The notes beneath the pieces were generated by a model. It was not told the DNA's origin. It saw nothing but the letters and a program-made list of their open reading frames with translations, and searched no databases. From contig JBBSJP010000043.1 in NCBI GenBank assembly GCA_038257155.1, positions 1 to 42,657 of the forward strand: DNA of 42,657 bases, read 5' to 3'. This DNA comes from JANJTY01 sp038257155. Its GTDB lineage: Bacteria > Pseudomonadota > Gammaproteobacteria > Xanthomonadales > Xanthomonadaceae. A program made the translations under genes and the position numbers. How positions within the stretch are numbered: position 1 is the stretch's first letter; each line of letters begins with the position of its first letter. Positions 41,565 through 42,657 of the stretch are shown here, in pieces.

Positions 41565-41630
41565 TCGTCCCCCGCGAATTGGCGCAATCCGAAGATCAGC
41601 TTAACGCGCTGGATCGTGAAGTCCTAGGGA

Positions 41631-41651
41631 ACCTCTGGTCAAGTCAGAGGT
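41631..41651. terminator. Hairpin between the 81-residue gene and the permease gene
   Basis: ACCTCTG (41631-41637) and CAGAGGT (41645-41651) form a perfect 7-bp stem with a 7-base loop. It lies downstream of the minus-strand gene ending at 41833 and upstream of the permease start, so it may end the former's transcript. The rest of 41565-41832 shows only a doubled TGGTCAGTG near 41812-41830. Confidence 0.45.
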
Positions 41652-41832
41652 GGCGCCCGTCAGGGATGGCCGGCCCGCGAGACGATCGCGCAAGTGATTG
41701 ATTACGCTAAGAGGGATCTGGACATGTGCCGGACTCGACGTGGGTTGACAGCTGCAGGATGGGCTTGTTCAGGCCAGCCCTGAAGCTTGAGTGCAACAGG
41801 TGCGATTGCTTGGTCAGTGGCCTGGTCAGTGC

Positions 41833-42078
41833 TCAGGGCCGGATGACGATTGAAGGCTTCTGGTTCAGTGTTCCGTCGCGCTCGAGCACGCCATACTGCT
41901 TGCCAGCATGGTCAAAGACCACGGGAATGGGATCGGACCCTGGGGGGCGTCGAACGAAACGAAGCTCCCAGCCAAAGTTTTCGATACTTACGAGTGTCAT
42001 CAGCTGAGCGTCGTTCAACAGACGCTTGAGCGCGATCGCCGCTTCCTTGTCGAGTCTGCGGCGCTCTGGATTGAGCAT
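41833..42078 (-). CDS. Small protein of unknown function
   Basis: This 81-residue soluble protein starts at 42078 (MLNPERRRLDKEAA), with GGGGGGA seven bases upstream. It has a basic N-terminal helix and a compact alpha/beta body: NFGWELRFVRRPPGSDPIPVV, then DHAGKQYGVLERDGTLN. No transmembrane segment, signal or metal motif is visible. The Trp-containing FGWEL-FVRRP pattern seems conserved in small gammaproteobacterial proteins, but I know no function for it. It is divergent from the cold-shock gene and shares its upstream region. Confidence 0.65.
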   Translation of the reverse strand: MLNPERRRLDKEAAIALKRLLNDAQLMTLVSIENFGWELRFVRRPPGSDPIPVVFDHAGKQYGVLERDGTLNQKPSIVIRP

Positions 42079-42132
42079 GGAAGTCCCCCCTGTAGGGCGC
42101 TGGATCACGGCGCCACGAGTGAATCAAGCGCT

Positions 42133-42151
42133 GCACCACGATACGTGGTGC
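42133..42151. promoter_or_regulatory. Perfect 8-bp inverted repeat in the divergent control region
   Basis: GCACCACG (42133-42140), ATA, then CGTGGTGC (42144-42151) is an exact dyad. It sits 55 bp upstream of the minus-strand small gene and about 300 bp upstream of csp. It looks like an operator for a dimeric regulator; no T-tract supports a terminator role. The regulator is unknown. Confidence 0.45.
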
Positions 42152-42360
42152 GATCTGCGCATTCCACTGGTGTCACAATAGTTAACAGTTGGCGGGCGCC
42201 GACGCGTCGCTGAACCGCGCTCCGCTACATTTTCTTGCTCCCTCTCGCTTTCGCCATGGAAAGCGTGTACTGTTCTCCCACTGTTGTTATGCCGGAGTCA
42301 CAGTGAATCGTGGCTCGATGCAGTAGGTCCTTAGATCCGCTTCATCGTTAATCGTATCGC

Positions 42361-42378
42361 TTTACGCTCCTTCGTAAG
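42361..42378 (+). promoter_or_regulatory. csp leader hairpin with anti-Shine-Dalgarno loop
   Basis: TTTACG (42361-42366) and CGTAAG (42373-42378) pair around the loop CTCCTT. The loop plus its next base, CTCCTTC (42367-42373), is exactly complementary to the csp ribosome binding site GAAGGAG (42433-42439). The leader could thus hide or free the site by a loop-SD contact. Confidence 0.45.
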
Positions 42379-42385
42379 ACAGTCT

Positions 42386-42420
42386 CGTCACGGCCCGTGA
42401 GCCGTGGCGCGAACTTTTTT
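42386..42420 (+). promoter_or_regulatory. Terminator-like hairpin in the csp leader
   Basis: CGTCACGGC (42386-42394) and GCCGTGGCG (42401-42409) form nine pairs, one a wobble, around CCGTGA. A run of six T (42415-42420) follows five bases later. The hairpin lies before the coding region, so it may be an attenuator or a folding element of the leader. Confidence 0.45.
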
Positions 42421-42447
42421 GTCCATTGTTTTGAAGGAGTTGCAAAC

Positions 42448-42657
42448 ATGTCTGATCGTCAGACCGGTACCGTGAAGTGGTTCAACGACGCCAAGGGTTT
42501 TGGCTTTATCACCCCTGAGAGCGGCGAAGACCTTTTCGTCCATTTCCGCGCCATCCAGGGCAGCGGCTTCAAGTCGCTCCAGGAAGGTCAGCGCGTGAGC
42601 TTCACGGTCGTTCGCGGCCCGAAGGGTCTGCAGGCCGACGCCGTCCAGACCATCTAA
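42448..42657 (+). CDS. Cold-shock domain protein
   Basis: This 69-residue OB-fold protein binds single-stranded RNA and DNA and acts as an RNA chaperone. RNP1 is KGFGFI (16-21), RNP2 is DLFVHF (28-33), and the KWFNDAKGFGF start is diagnostic. The upstream open frame to 42397 is leader, not protein: the ATG at 42448 follows GAAGGAG by eight bases. A leader of up to 150 bases with two hairpins and a T-run, typical of cspA-type genes, suggests control of mRNA stability and translation by temperature. Which Csp paralogue it is cannot be told. The stop is the last codon of the window. Confidence 0.96.
   Translation: MSDRQTGTVKWFNDAKGFGFITPESGEDLFVHFRAIQGSGFKSLQEGQRVSFTVVRGPKGLQADAVQTI

Noticed and set aside
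41744..41749. TTGACA as a -35 promoter element
   Set aside because: No -10-like sequence follows at 16-18 bases, and no plus-strand gene lies immediately downstream.

Overview
The window is high-GC, densely packed bacterial chromosome. Gene content and protein character point to a free-living gammaproteobacterium, most likely of the Lysobacterales (Xanthomonadales). The main clues are a DUF294 nucleotidyltransferase-like gene overlapping an exonuclease gene, a COG4255-type 'phosphoglycerate mutase-like' gene directly before recJ, a DUF6164 gene, and GTAGGGTGG-type intergenic repeats. The placement is an inference from recognition, not from a database search. No rRNA, tRNA, CRISPR array, prophage, plasmid or transposase gene was seen. 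Most of the window is core metabolism.

Layout. 1-330: tail of an upstream gene, a terminator-like hairpin and intergenic repeats. 331-2735: overlapping pair of a CNB/CBS/DUF294 signalling protein and a DEDDh exonuclease. 2766-3020 (-): small GlsB/YeaQ membrane protein. 3214-4299: alanine racemase. 4362-8787: compact set of an AidB-like acyl-CoA dehydrogenase, a phosphoglycerate mutase-like protein and RecJ, with ATGA and GTGA junctions. 8797-10728 (-): TPR-transmembrane-GGDEF protein. 10806-19499 (-): a 2897-residue NdvB-type cyclic glucan synthase. 19752-22524: prfB with an intact programmed +1 frameshift, then lysS, separated by an inverted pair of repeats. 22670-23032: PilZ protein. 23095-24783 (-): fadD. 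24898-25329: small lipoprotein. 25351-26634 (-): exported M20 amidohydrolase. 26764-28429: BlaI-type repressor plus M56/BlaR1-like membrane protease ending in a TonB-like domain. 28665-29734: DUF6164 and DUF1232 small proteins. 29753-35849 (-): gltBD, with the two genes split by a 250-bp repeat-filled gap. 36059-41564 (-): glutamine amidotransferase, M3 lipoprotein peptidase, PhzF-family protein and GntP-type permease. 41833-42078 (-): small unknown gene. 42448-42657: cold-shock protein with a long, structured leader.

How they work together. Ammonia assimilation (GltBD), D-alanine supply for the cell wall (Alr), translation (RF2, LysRS), fatty-acid activation (FadD), DNA repair (RecJ, AidB-like) and envelope or osmotic glucan synthesis (NdvB) are housekeeping. 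Three loci suggest signalling: the GGDEF and PilZ genes (cyclic-di-GMP), the BlaI-M56-TonB unit (probably protease-relieved repression, with two visible TTACAnnTGTAA operators), and the csp leader.

The least ordinary signals are small-scale: a palindrome-rich segment that appears to be inserted in frame inside the gene at 5993-7063; a 22-bp repeat arm that supplies the prfB stop codon and whose inverted pairs also lie in the gltB-gltD gap; an operator that lies on the likely ribosome binding site of the BlaI gene; and a csp leader whose hairpin loop is complementary to its own Shine-Dalgarno sequence. I did not find a convincing wholly new multi-gene system.
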